Of a stretch of 18,266 nt of DNA, positions 7,258 through 14,171 are shown in pieces. Source of the DNA: Halieaceae bacterium (lineage in GTDB: Bacteria > Pseudomonadota > Gammaproteobacteria > Pseudomonadales > Halieaceae). Positions within the stretch are counted from its first letter, which is position 1. Each line of letters begins with the position of its first letter. The position numbers and the translations under genes are program-made. Under the pieces are notes generated by a model. It was not told where the DNA came from. It saw only the letters and a list, made by a program, of their open reading frames with translations, and searched no databases. Location: NCBI GenBank assembly GCA_018666295.1, contig JABIZW010000169.1, positions 1 through 18,266 on the forward strand, read 5' to 3'.

Positions 7258-8268
7258 TTAACAGTCATTGAGTAGCGCTTGCGCGCTCAGTACGTGCTGT
7301 CTAGGGGCGGCGTAGAGTTGTTCTAACAGGTCTTCGCGGTGTTGCCTCCACACCACGTACTCGTGAGGCAGTGCGTCCTTGAGACGGGTCTCAAGTGCCA
7401 GGAGTGGTGTCTGAATTTCATAGTGTCTTTGAGAAACGCGTGCTGACCAGGCCTGGACATCGGCAGCAAAATATTTTGCGATGACGGTTTTGGTCACCGT
7501 ACCGACATCGGTTATCGCACCGCGATGGCAGTAGGCCCCGCTTGTGGCCGCAAGGGCCATTATCGCACTGCCCCGCGTGAGTTTATCTGTTTGCAGTCTT
7601 GCGGCCTCGATCAGTTGACCCCCCGAGTTCACGCGTAATTTCGCCAGCAGCGGTTCTAGATCCTCGTCTTTTTCGGTCCATTGACCGTCTAAAAAACGCT
7701 CTACTCGTTGCGATAAAATCCAAAGGGCTTGTGCTGTGTCGCCGCTCGCATTGTTAGGATAGTTCAGCAAGCTGTTGGGTGTACGCCAGAAGTCTTGCCA
7801 TTCAGGACCGCCCAGTAAGGCTGTGAATAAACGTTGTTTGAGGTGTGTTCGGCGCAGTGCGATGTTGTCGTGCAGTGTCTTCGCGATCTCAGTTTCACCT
7901 TGTCGGGTGAGCAGTTCAATGCACGCAGGTGCGAGCCGCAAAAACTCCAGATCGAGAATGAGCTTCTGCGAGGCCGATGCGGTTCGCCCCATAGAGGTGT
8001 TTCGTCGCGCAATATTGGCCTGTAGCGCACAGCCGCTGAGCGATAAAAAATCGATCAGTGAAAGCGTACCGTTTGGAATATTGCTCCTCCGGCTTTGACT
8101 AAAGGTCGGAATCTTGGGCCTGCTCGCGACCTCCATGGGCTCAACTTCTACACCCGCGACACGGCTGAGGCGCTGCAGGTAATTATCAAATTTTTCGGCT
8201 CCAACTTCTGCTGGAGAGCAGGCCGTTATGCTGAGCAACACCAGTATTGTCAGTTGCTGCCTCAGCAC
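7258..8268 (-). CDS. DUF3080 family lipoprotein
   Basis: The N-terminus is a lipoprotein signal: MLRQQLTILVLLSITAC followed by SPAEVGAEKF, with the lipobox Cys at about residue 17. The mature part carries blocks I associate with DUF3080, such as LSLIDFLSLSGCALQ, ARRNTSMGRTASASQ and LEFLRLAPACIELL. The function of that family is unknown; the protein should be membrane-attached in the periplasm. I chose the GTG at 8268 because it gives a compact signal peptide. A GTG at 8286 is also possible, and the frame remains open to 8343 inside the neighbouring gene. It lies about 22 bp after the glutathione S-transferase stop and is probably co-transcribed with it. Confidence 0.82.
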   Translation of the reverse strand: MLRQQLTILVLLSITACSPAEVGAEKFDNYLQRLSRVAGVEVEPMEVASRPKIPTFSQSRRSNIPNGTLSLIDFLSLSGCALQANIARRNTSMGRTASASQKLILDLEFLRLAPACIELLTRQGETEIAKTLHDNIALRRTHLKQRLFTALLGGPEWQDFWRTPNSLLNYPNNASGDTAQALWILSQRVERFLDGQWTEKDEDLEPLLAKLRVNSGGQLIEAARLQTDKLTRGSAIMALAATSGAYCHRGAITDVGTVTKTVIAKYFAADVQAWSARVSQRHYEIQTPLLALETRLKDALPHEYVVWRQHREDLLEQLYAAPRQHVLSAQALLNDC

Positions 8269-8290
8269 GATCCGGGCACCGTCCACGCCA

Positions 8291-8929
8291 TTAGGGGCTT
8301 GTGGCCATATCAAGAACCGACTGCGCGCTTGCGCGCCAAGCAATCAGTGCAGTCAGCGACTCGTCGGGTTTGGTCTTGGCGGCCCAGCCAGCAAAAGAGA
8401 GCAGGACCAATAAATCGATATCCGCCATGCTAAAGCGCTCACCGGCTAAAAATGGACGTGAAGCCAACTCATGATTCAACATGTTCAGCGCGTAAAGTAG
8501 TTGCGCCTGTCCACGCTCAGCGAGTGCCGGTATTTGCTCAGTATCGAGAACACCAGGCACCGCGCGACCAACAAAGGCTGGATTAGTATTGCGAAAGACG
8601 TCTGCCGTGGCTCGAAATACATCGTTAAATAACCGATGGTTCCAGTCGAGGACCGCCGCTTTTTCTTCAGCGCTACTGCCCAGGAGAGGTTGATCGGGGT
8701 TCACGGCTTCTAAGTAGTGTGTAATGGCAAAAACAGACGTTAGAACACGTCCGCTGTCCAGCACCAGCGCGGGGACAGTCCCGGTTGGAATTATCGCTTT
8801 GTAACTGTCTGTGCGTTGTTCGCCCTCTGGGAAATTGACCTGATGGGTGTCTATTTCAAGTCCTTTGAAATCAATGAAGAGCTTTAGGCGTTGGGGGTTG
8901 GGTGCCGGGTCAAAGGTGTAAAGCTTCAT
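8291..8929 (-). CDS. Glutathione S-transferase family protein
   Basis: The 212-residue product has the standard layout: an N-terminal thioredoxin-like domain (MKLYTFDPAPNPQRLKLFI, with the cis-proline block GTVPALVLDSG and VLTSVFAITHYLE at about 48-74) and an all-helical C-terminal domain with ERFSMADIDLLVLLSFA, the conserved folding-motif region with its Asp. GSTs conjugate glutathione to electrophiles or act in related thiol chemistry; the class and substrate here are not clear. A strong GAGGA ribosome site precedes the ATG by 8 bases. It is divergent from the cytochrome c gene and leads the DUF3080 lipoprotein gene. Confidence 0.9.
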   Translation of the reverse strand: MKLYTFDPAPNPQRLKLFIDFKGLEIDTHQVNFPEGEQRTDSYKAIIPTGTVPALVLDSGRVLTSVFAITHYLEAVNPDQPLLGSSAEEKAAVLDWNHRLFNDVFRATADVFRNTNPAFVGRAVPGVLDTEQIPALAERGQAQLLYALNMLNHELASRPFLAGERFSMADIDLLVLLSFAGWAAKTKPDESLTALIAWRASAQSVLDMATSP

Positions 8930-9022
8930 GAAACAGTCCTCTTGTCGTCATTGTGTGTGTAATTTATGCCGCTGTTTGCACAATAAAACACATTGTTGTC
9001 TGCACTACTTGGACAACCGAGT

Positions 9023-9051
9023 TTTTTCGCAGTCACATTAGTCTGTATACT
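9023..9051 (+). promoter_or_regulatory. Candidate sigma-70 promoter for the cytochrome c gene
   Basis: A good -10 box (TATACT, 9046-9051) lies about 40 bp before the ATG. The paired -35 at 17 bp spacing (TTTTTC) is weak. This is the best candidate in the 160 bp divergent spacer, but it rests mainly on the -10 box. Confidence 0.35.
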
Positions 9052-9089
9052 GCGCGCTTCAAAAAACTGCCAAACGAGTTTCCAAAGCC

Positions 9090-9488
9090 ATGCGATACCT
9101 TCTTGTCACTATATTAGCGCTTTCTGTTTCTGCATTTGCCCAAACCGACGAACAGCGCGCATCGATTGCGGACCGTATTAAATCTTTTTCGACCGTCTGT
9201 GTGGCGGGAGAGGATTGTGGTGGTGCACCCGCTGGGGCCGACATGGCTCAAGCGTCGCTTCCCGGTGAGGCAAAGTATGCCAGCTGCGCGGCATGCCACG
9301 GGTCTAACGGGGGCGGTGGTATTGGTCCGGCCCTGGTGGGTCGAGACACCGATTATATTGTTGGTCGTTTGACCGCTTACCGTGCGAACGAGCAAGTTGG
9401 TGCGCAAAGCGCACTGATGTGGGGGCAAGCTGCGGCGCTCAGCGATGAGGATATTCAAGATCTTGCCGAGTACGTCACGGGCTTCTAA
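9090..9488 (+). CDS. Small secreted c-type cytochrome (cytochrome c5-like)
   Basis: A Sec signal peptide (MRYLLVTILALSVSAFA, cleavage after residue 17) precedes a mature protein of about 115 residues. A single haem-binding motif, CAACH (66-70), is followed by GSNGGGGIGPALVG. Met110 (SALMWG) is the likely distal haem ligand, and DIQDLAEYVTGF is the usual closing helix. The protein should carry electrons in the periplasm. A further Cys pair before the haem site (VCVAGEDCGG, Cys37 and Cys43) is typical of class c5-like cytochromes in this group and may form a disulphide. It stands alone, convergent with comM, with 25 bp between the stops. Confidence 0.9.
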   Translation: MRYLLVTILALSVSAFAQTDEQRASIADRIKSFSTVCVAGEDCGGAPAGADMAQASLPGEAKYASCAACHGSNGGGGIGPALVGRDTDYIVGRLTAYRANEQVGAQSALMWGQAAALSDEDIQDLAEYVTGF

Positions 9489-9513
9489 ACCCTCGACTGC
9501 GTCAGTGGGCAAC

Positions 9514-11027
9514 TCAGGTTGCGCCAAAGGATGTGTTCGATAGTTGCATAGAGGGACTTCGCCGATACGCGAGGGCCTCACACAGTTCTGCGGTTGTCAC
9601 CGATTCAGTGTTGGCAAGATCGGCAATTGTTCGGGCCACTCTAAGACACCGATGAAGGCCTCTCCCTGAAAGCCTAAGACGCTCTCCCGTCGTTTCTAGC
9701 CAAGACTTGGTGGTCGGCGACAGCGAACAAAGGTCTAGAAGCTCTGCGCTCGGTATCCTTGCATTCGCGACACCTTGGCGCGTGATTTGTCTTTCACGTG
9801 CGCTGTCGATTCTTGTTTTTGCTTGAGCGCGTAGCGTTGACTGCTGGGTTGTAGGGGCCATGATCTCAGAGACTCTCGATCGCTTGACCTGGACATAGAG
9901 ATCAATTCGGTCCAGCAAAGGTTCAGACAGCTTTGTCTCATAACGATTCAGCGCGGCTGTGGAACAGCGGCAATGATTGTCGATGGAGTCTTTAAATCCG
10001 CAAGGACAGGGGTTCATGGCCGCTACCAGTTGAAATCTTGCGGGATAAACGTGCGACTGCTCCGCTCGTGTCACCTGTATTTCGCCGGTTTCAAGGGGCT
10101 GTCGGAGCGCCTCAATGGTCGCCAGTGAAAACTCTGGAAGTTCATCGAGGAATAAAATGCCATTGTGTGCAAGGCTTATTTCGCCCGGGTTGGCATGGCG
10201 TGTGCCCCCGACCAGGCCCGCTGTGCTGACGCTATGATGCGGGGCGCGAAAGGGGCGCTCCAGCGAATAAGGCTGATTACTAATATCCAATAAAATTTGG
10301 CTCTCGAGTATCTCTTTTGTTGACGGCTTTGGAAGCAGTTGCCTGATGAGTTCTGCCGCCATGGTCTTTCCTGCCCCCGGTTCTCCCGACATCAAGAGGT
10401 GGTGGGACCCTGCTGCCGCGATTTCGGATACTCGCCAGAGCTCCGGTTGTCCTACGGGCAGGCTCACTGCAGGAGAGGGGGGGGACGGTCCTGAGGGGCG
10501 TTCGCTCTAGGACGATTGTTTTCAATCTGATCGGGATGTTTTAGGTCTTTTAATGAGGTGAGCCCAACAAGGTTAGGGCACACGGCAAATAGGGCGTCGG
10601 CGTTGATCTCCGGGGTGTAAACCACCGTATCCGCGTCTCGCTCACTCGCGACAGCGGCGAGAAGACCCCTGGTCTCCAGTACCCGTCCGTCGAGACTGAG
10701 TTCACCGAAGAACTCTGCGCTGTCTGCAAGTGATGAGGGCAGTTGTTTCGACGCAATCAAAATGGCGACTGCGATTGGAAGATCAAAGCCTGCACCGGTT
10801 TTTTGGAGCGCGGCCGGAGAGATGCTAATGGTGATACGAGAGTCGGGCCAGCGAAATCCAGTTGACAGTATGGCGCTGCGAACCCTTTCCTTTGCGTCGC
10901 GAACTGTGGCTTCTGAAAACCCCACGAGTGCAATCGTTGGCAAGCCTGCACTCAAGTGAATTTCGACCGAAACCAAGGGCGCACTGAGACCTTGTCTGCA
11001 GCGGGTTTTGACTCTGGCAAGCGACAT
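9514..11027 (-). pseudogene. comM: comM/yifB Mg-chelatase-like ATPase, split by a frameshift
   Basis: ComM is a hexameric AAA+ helicase that helps integrate DNA during natural transformation. The N-terminal part (10464-11027, 187 residues) starts MSLARVKTRCRQGLSAPLVS and carries the family N-domain (LPTIALVGFSEATVRDAKERV, GFDLPIAVAI, FFGELSLDG). The ATPase part (9514-10467, 317 residues) has Walker A GEPGAGKT, Walker B ILFLDELPEF, and the Cys motifs PCPCGF and CRCS. Together they make about 505 residues, the normal ComM length with nothing missing. The break lies at a run of eight G on the plus strand (10477-10484). One added or two removed bases there would join the frames. As read, the first half ends at a TGA that overlaps a GTG in the frame of the second half (GTGA), so reinitiation is conceivable. 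The first ATG has a good AAGGAAG ribosome site. ubiK lies 50 bp upstream on the same strand. Confidence 0.9.
10477..10484. repeat. Homopolymer run of eight G at the comM frameshift
   Basis: There are eight G on the plus strand (C8 on the coding strand), at the point between the N-domain and the ATPase domain where the comM reading frame breaks. Nine would restore one continuous frame reading ...RPPPSPAVSLPVGQPELW. Such runs are prone both to sequencing error and to real slippage. Confidence 0.9.
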
Positions 11028-11077
11028 GTAACTTCCTTGTTTTCCTCAAGACGTCCTGTCCTGAGCGTATCGGCTGA

Positions 11078-11350
11078 CTACTGATCTCTTTCTAAGGCTT
11101 CAATCTTCGTTGATAGTGCGTCGATCTCCGACTCCAGCTGCTCGACACGCAGGCGTGTGCGCTGCAGCACTGCGGCTTGAGCATCAAACTCATCGCGACT
11201 GACAACGTCGAGATTTCCCAGTGCCGAACGAGCAACGGCTTTGGCGTTACCTGACACCTCGTCGGCCAGCGTTTTCCCTTCTTTCACAATGCTCCCAAAC
11301 AGTCGGGAGAGTGCTTCTGTGGAGTCGGGCTTTTGTGGGTCTTCAGTCAT
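11078..11350 (-). CDS. ubiK: Ubiquinone biosynthesis accessory factor UbiK (BMFP domain)
   Basis: A 90-residue protein with the hallmark LDVVSRDEFDAQAAVLQRTR (47-66), matching the L-D-L-V-S-R-E-E-F-D-V-Q pattern of UbiK/YqiC. A C-terminal coiled coil follows (VEQLESEIDALSTKIEAL). UbiK binds UbiJ and promotes aerobic ubiquinone synthesis; purified family members can also fuse membranes. The N-terminal half is predicted amphipathic. No strong ribosome site precedes the ATG at 11350. The gene is divergent from the porin-glnK-amtB operon and sits upstream of comM, an arrangement also known in Pseudomonas and relatives. Confidence 0.88.
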   Translation of the reverse strand: MTEDPQKPDSTEALSRLFGSIVKEGKTLADEVSGNAKAVARSALGNLDVVSRDEFDAQAAVLQRTRLRVEQLESEIDALSTKIEALERDQ

Positions 11351-11406
11351 GAAGTCAGTCTCACGTTTGCGTTGTATTAGGTTATCCGAATTTCATGGCC
11401 AAATAC

Positions 11407-11423
11407 CGCATCAATTTTGGGCA
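11407..11423 (+). promoter_or_regulatory. Upstream NtrC-like binding site (weaker)
   Basis: CGCAT-N7-GGGCA fits the TGCAC-N7-GTGCA NtrC palindrome imperfectly (3 of 5 and 4 of 5 in the arms); CAATTTTGG in the centre also resembles the extended consensus. Its centre (11415) is 32 bp, three helical turns, from the stronger site and about 142 bp upstream of the predicted start. Confidence 0.45.
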
Positions 11424-11438
11424 TCGTCCATCTTTTTT

Positions 11439-11455
11439 CGCACCAAAGCAGTGCG
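11439..11455 (+). promoter_or_regulatory. NtrC-like binding site (stronger)
   Basis: CGCAC-N7-GTGCG is a perfect 5-7-5 palindrome in its arms and differs from the enteric TGCAC-N7-GTGCA consensus only in the outermost pair. Its centre (11447) is about 110 bp upstream of the predicted sigma-54 start, a normal enhancer distance. Confidence 0.6.
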
Positions 11456-11497
11456 GCCTCATGTCCATTCCGCCTCCTAAGCGCATCGATTATTTAT

Positions 11498-11510
11498 TAA
11501 GCAATTGATT
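11498..11510 (-). promoter_or_regulatory. Candidate IHF site between enhancer and promoter
   Basis: On the minus strand, AATCAATTGCTTA matches the IHF consensus WATCAANNNNTTR at every defined position. AT-rich DNA flanks it on both sides. It lies between the NtrC-like sites and the sigma-54 promoter, where IHF bending typically brings the activator to the polymerase. Confidence 0.5.
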
Positions 11511-11530
11511 TTAAACATTTTTATTGGTGT

Positions 11531-11546
11531 TGGCTCGACCCTCGCT
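11531..11546 (+). promoter_or_regulatory. Candidate sigma-54 (-24/-12) promoter of the porin-glnK-amtB operon
   Basis: TGGCTC-N5-TCGCT fits TGGCAC-N5-TTGCW with one mismatch in each element and keeps the required GG-N10-GC spacing. Transcription would start near 11557, about 60 bases before the porin ATG. Confidence 0.62.
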
Positions 11547-11617
11547 ATTAACCGAGCATCCCAAGATTCAGCACCTGAAGTTGTATCGCGGATCTTTCAC
11601 TCAAAAAGGAGAAGACA

Positions 11618-12337
11618 ATGTTTAAGAAAGCGGCTCTTGCAGTCCTCGTTACTATCCCAGCAACGCAAGCCTTCGCAGCTGAAGTGAGCGGCAATGTTGC
11701 CCTAACGTCCGATTACAAATTTCGCGGAATATCGCAGTCGGACAGTGCCCCATCAATTCAAGGCGGGTTTGACGTCGCCTTTGACAACGGTGCATACATT
11801 GGCACATGGGGCGCAGCGGTCGACTTTGATTGCTCCGCCGACGAAGTGAATTCGTGTGGTGGTCTGAATGGTGGTATCGAGCTCGACTACTACGTTGGAT
11901 ATGCCTCTGACATCAGCGACAGCGTGTCGTACGACATCGGTTACATCTATTACGATTACCCACAAGACGAAGGTCTTCTCGGCGATTACGGCGAAGTTTA
12001 CGGGTCGCTCAGCTTTGGTGACTTTGGCATTGGGATGAATTACTCAGATGAGTACTGGGGCGAGACCGGTAAGTTCACCTACACCTATGCAACTTACAGC
12101 GTGGCACTCTCCGACGCGTACGCGCTCGACTTCTTAGTGGGTTCGGGTGACTACGACGAAGCCGGCTACCTGGACGGTGCGACGAGCCACATGAATTGGT
12201 CGATCGCCTTATCAACTTCAGCGGCGGGTCTTGACCTTGCGCTGACTTACGAAGACACCAACCTTGATGAAGCTGACGCCTATGGTTACGACTGGGCAGA
12301 CGCCGCTTTGATCTTGACCATTGGCAAAAGTCTTTAA
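11618..12337 (+). CDS. TorF family putative outer-membrane porin
   Basis: The 239-residue precursor has a clean Sec signal (MFKKAALAVLVTIPATQAFA, then AEVSG). The mature protein opens with VSGNVALTSDYKFRGISQSD, the signature start of the TorF/TIGR02001 family. It is rich in alternating Tyr, Asp and Gly strands (YDIGYIYYDYP, TYTYATYSVALSDAYALDF) and ends in a short strand (ALILTIGKSL). This fits a small, acidic beta-barrel in the outer membrane. The substrate of this family is not known. A strong AAGGAGAAG ribosome site precedes the ATG. It is followed after 43 bp by glnK with no terminator between, so it should be the first gene of a nitrogen-controlled operon. Transport of ammonium or small nitrogen compounds is an inference from this context only. 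Confidence 0.85.
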   Translation: MFKKAALAVLVTIPATQAFAAEVSGNVALTSDYKFRGISQSDSAPSIQGGFDVAFDNGAYIGTWGAAVDFDCSADEVNSCGGLNGGIELDYYVGYASDISDSVSYDIGYIYYDYPQDEGLLGDYGEVYGSLSFGDFGIGMNYSDEYWGETGKFTYTYATYSVALSDAYALDFLVGSGDYDEAGYLDGATSHMNWSIALSTSAAGLDLALTYEDTNLDEADAYGYDWADAALILTIGKSL

Positions 12338-12380
12338 TTCATCCGTTGTTTGATTTCAGCCATTGCGAGGGAGAAAACTC

Positions 12381-12719
12381 ATGAAAATGGTCACTGCAGT
12401 CATTAAGCCCTTTAAGTTGGACGACGTGCGAGAAGCACTGTCCACCATCGGGGTACAAGGCATCACGGTAAGTGAGGTCAAAGGTTTTGGGCGACAGAAG
12501 GGACACACCGAGCTCTATCGGGGTGCGGAATATGTCGTCGACTTTTTGCCGAAAACAAAGGTGGAAGTCGCCGTCTCAGACGAGATGCTCGATCAGACGA
12601 TCGAGGCCATTTCAAGCGCAGCCCAGACAGGAAATATTGGGGACGGCAAAATTTTTGTTACGTCACTTGAACAATCCATTCGTATCCGCACCGGTGAAAC
12701 CGGTGTTGATGCGCTCTAA
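12381..12719 (+). CDS. glnK: PII nitrogen regulatory protein GlnK
   Basis: The 112-residue product is a textbook PII protein: MKMVTAVIKPFKLDDVREAL at the start, the T-loop GRQKGHTELYRGAEY with the uridylylation target Tyr51, GKIFV near residue 90, and RIRTGE at the C-terminus. PII trimers sense ATP/ADP and 2-oxoglutarate and block the AmtB pore when nitrogen is plentiful. I chose the ATG at 12381, preceded by GAGGGAGAAA, over an in-frame start at 12363 that adds six residues absent from the family. amtB follows after 18 bp, the classical glnK-amtB pairing. Confidence 0.95.
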   Translation: MKMVTAVIKPFKLDDVREALSTIGVQGITVSEVKGFGRQKGHTELYRGAEYVVDFLPKTKVEVAVSDEMLDQTIEAISSAAQTGNIGDGKIFVTSLEQSIRIRTGETGVDAL

Positions 12720-12737
12720 GCGTAGAGGAGAGGCATC

Positions 12738-13961
12738 ATGGAAGCTACAGCTGAACTGAGTTACGCGTTAAACACCTTCTATTTTTTGGTGTGTGGCGCG
12801 TTAGTAATGTGGATGGCGGCCGGTTTCGCCATGCTTGAAGCGGGTCTGGTTCGAAGCAAGAACACGACTGAAATTTTGACAAAAAACATCGTTTTGTTTG
12901 CGGTTGCATGCACGATGTTCATGCTGGTCGGTTACGAGATTATGTATCCCGACCTTTCAAACTACGCCCTCACTGGGATTACTGAGGAAAACCTCGAAAA
13001 CGGTTATGCGCCGTCGGCTGACTTTTTCTTCCAGGTTGTGTTCGTGGCAACAGCCATGTCCATCGTCTCCGGTGCCGTCGCAGAGCGGATGAAACTGTTG
13101 GCCTTCCTCATTTTCGCTGTCGTCATGACTGGGTTCATTTACCCCATGGAAGGCAACTGGACGTGGGGTGGTGAGAAGGTATTTGGCCTCTACAGCCTGG
13201 GTGATAACGGGTTCTCCGACTTTGCCGGTTCTGGCATCGTTCACATGGCCGGTGCCGCTGCAGGCGTCGCAGGTGTTTTGGTGATTGGTGCGCGAAAAGG
13301 CAAGTACACGGCTGATGGGAAAGTTAATGCAATCCCGGGCGCCAACATGCCACTGGCGACGCTTGGAACATTCATTCTGTGGATGGGATGGTTTGGTTTC
13401 AACGGGGGTTCAGTACTCGCTACAGCTACGGTGGCTGACGCGACGGCGGTTGCCAACGTGTTCATGAACACCAACGCCGCTGCTGCCGGCGGTTGTATTG
13501 CTGCCCTGACCGTTGCAAAAGTCATGTTTGGTAAGTTCGATCTCACCATGGCATTGAATGGCTGTCTTGCGGGTCTTGTTGCAATCACCGCCGAGCCTTC
13601 AACACCAACAGCGTTGCAGGCCACTGTATTTGGTGCTGCGGGCGGTGTCCTCGTTGTGCTCTCGATTGTGGGACTGGACAAGCTCAAGTTCGACGACCCC
13701 GTCGGCGCGGTATCGGTCCATGGTGTGGTTGGTTTGCTTGGGCTGTTGCTTGTGCCCCTGACTAACGATGCTTCATCGTTCTCCGGTCAGCTACTCGGCG
13801 CATTCACAATCTTCACGTGGGTGTTTGTCACCTCGTTTGTTGCCTTCAAAGTGATTGGGTTTATTACGCCGGTTAGAGTCACCGAGGAAGAGGAATATGA
13901 AGGGTCTGACCTTGCCGAGTGCGGCTTGGAAGCCTACCCAGAGTTTACGTCCGCCCGATAG
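12738..13961 (+). CDS. amtB: Ammonium transporter AmtB
   Basis: The product is a 407-residue inner-membrane channel with the eleven-helix Amt pattern. Signature features are MLEAGLVRSKNT (32-43), the substrate-site Asp161 (DFAGSGIVHMAG), the pore histidines His169 and His328 (SVHGVVGLLG), and GWFGFNGGS (217-225). The acidic C-terminal tail (TPVRVTEEEEYEGSDLAE) is the part that docks GlnK in E. coli. There is no cleavable signal peptide. AGAGGAGAGG precedes the ATG. It conducts ammonium into the cell at low concentration and should be regulated by the adjacent glnK product. A strong terminator follows. Confidence 0.95.
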   Translation: MEATAELSYALNTFYFLVCGALVMWMAAGFAMLEAGLVRSKNTTEILTKNIVLFAVACTMFMLVGYEIMYPDLSNYALTGITEENLENGYAPSADFFFQVVFVATAMSIVSGAVAERMKLLAFLIFAVVMTGFIYPMEGNWTWGGEKVFGLYSLGDNGFSDFAGSGIVHMAGAAAGVAGVLVIGARKGKYTADGKVNAIPGANMPLATLGTFILWMGWFGFNGGSVLATATVADATAVANVFMNTNAAAAGGCIAALTVAKVMFGKFDLTMALNGCLAGLVAITAEPSTPTALQATVFGAAGGVLVVLSIVGLDKLKFDDPVGAVSVHGVVGLLGLLLVPLTNDASSFSGQLLGAFTIFTWVFVTSFVAFKVIGFITPVRVTEEEEYEGSDLAECGLEAYPEFTSAR

Positions 13962-13979
13962 TAGTTTGAGTGAGACCTT

Positions 13980-14006
13980 GGGGGAGCTTAGCTCCCCCTT
14001 TTTTTT
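13980..14006 (+). terminator. Rho-independent terminator after amtB
   Basis: A perfect 8 bp stem GGGGGAGC / GCTCCCCC with a TTA loop is followed by eight T. It ends the porin-glnK-amtB transcript 19 bp after the amtB stop. Confidence 0.95.
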
Positions 14007-14171
14007 GCACCAACAAACCGCATCGGCGCACCATTTATTAGAAAATCCGATGACGTTCGTCAACTATTTCGATTGGACCCATCCCCGAAACAAGACTACT
14101 TTCATGGTCTGAGGGAATGCACCTTGAGTGTGCGCCCATAAGTTACTGAGTCTTTTTTTGAGGAGTCAACC

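Noticed and set aside
9505..9535. Small hairpin GCAAC-TCAG-GTTGC between the cytochrome c and comM ends
   Set aside because: The stem is only 5 bp with no following T run on either strand, so it is not a convincing terminator.
13241..13687. A 148-codon minus-strand open frame inside amtB
   Set aside because: It is antisense to conserved AmtB membrane helices and is composed mainly of Ala, Pro and Thr, as expected for a shadow.
14006..14038. Two NtrC half-sites (TGCACCA, CGCACCA) upstream of katG
   Set aside because: Each has a good left arm but a poor right arm, the first overlaps the amtB terminator T-run, and no GG-N10-GC promoter follows before katG.
14073..14102. Possible sigma-70 promoter for katG (TTGGAC with TACTTT)
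   Set aside because: The -10 box matches only three of six positions at 18 bp spacing, too weak to list as a feature.
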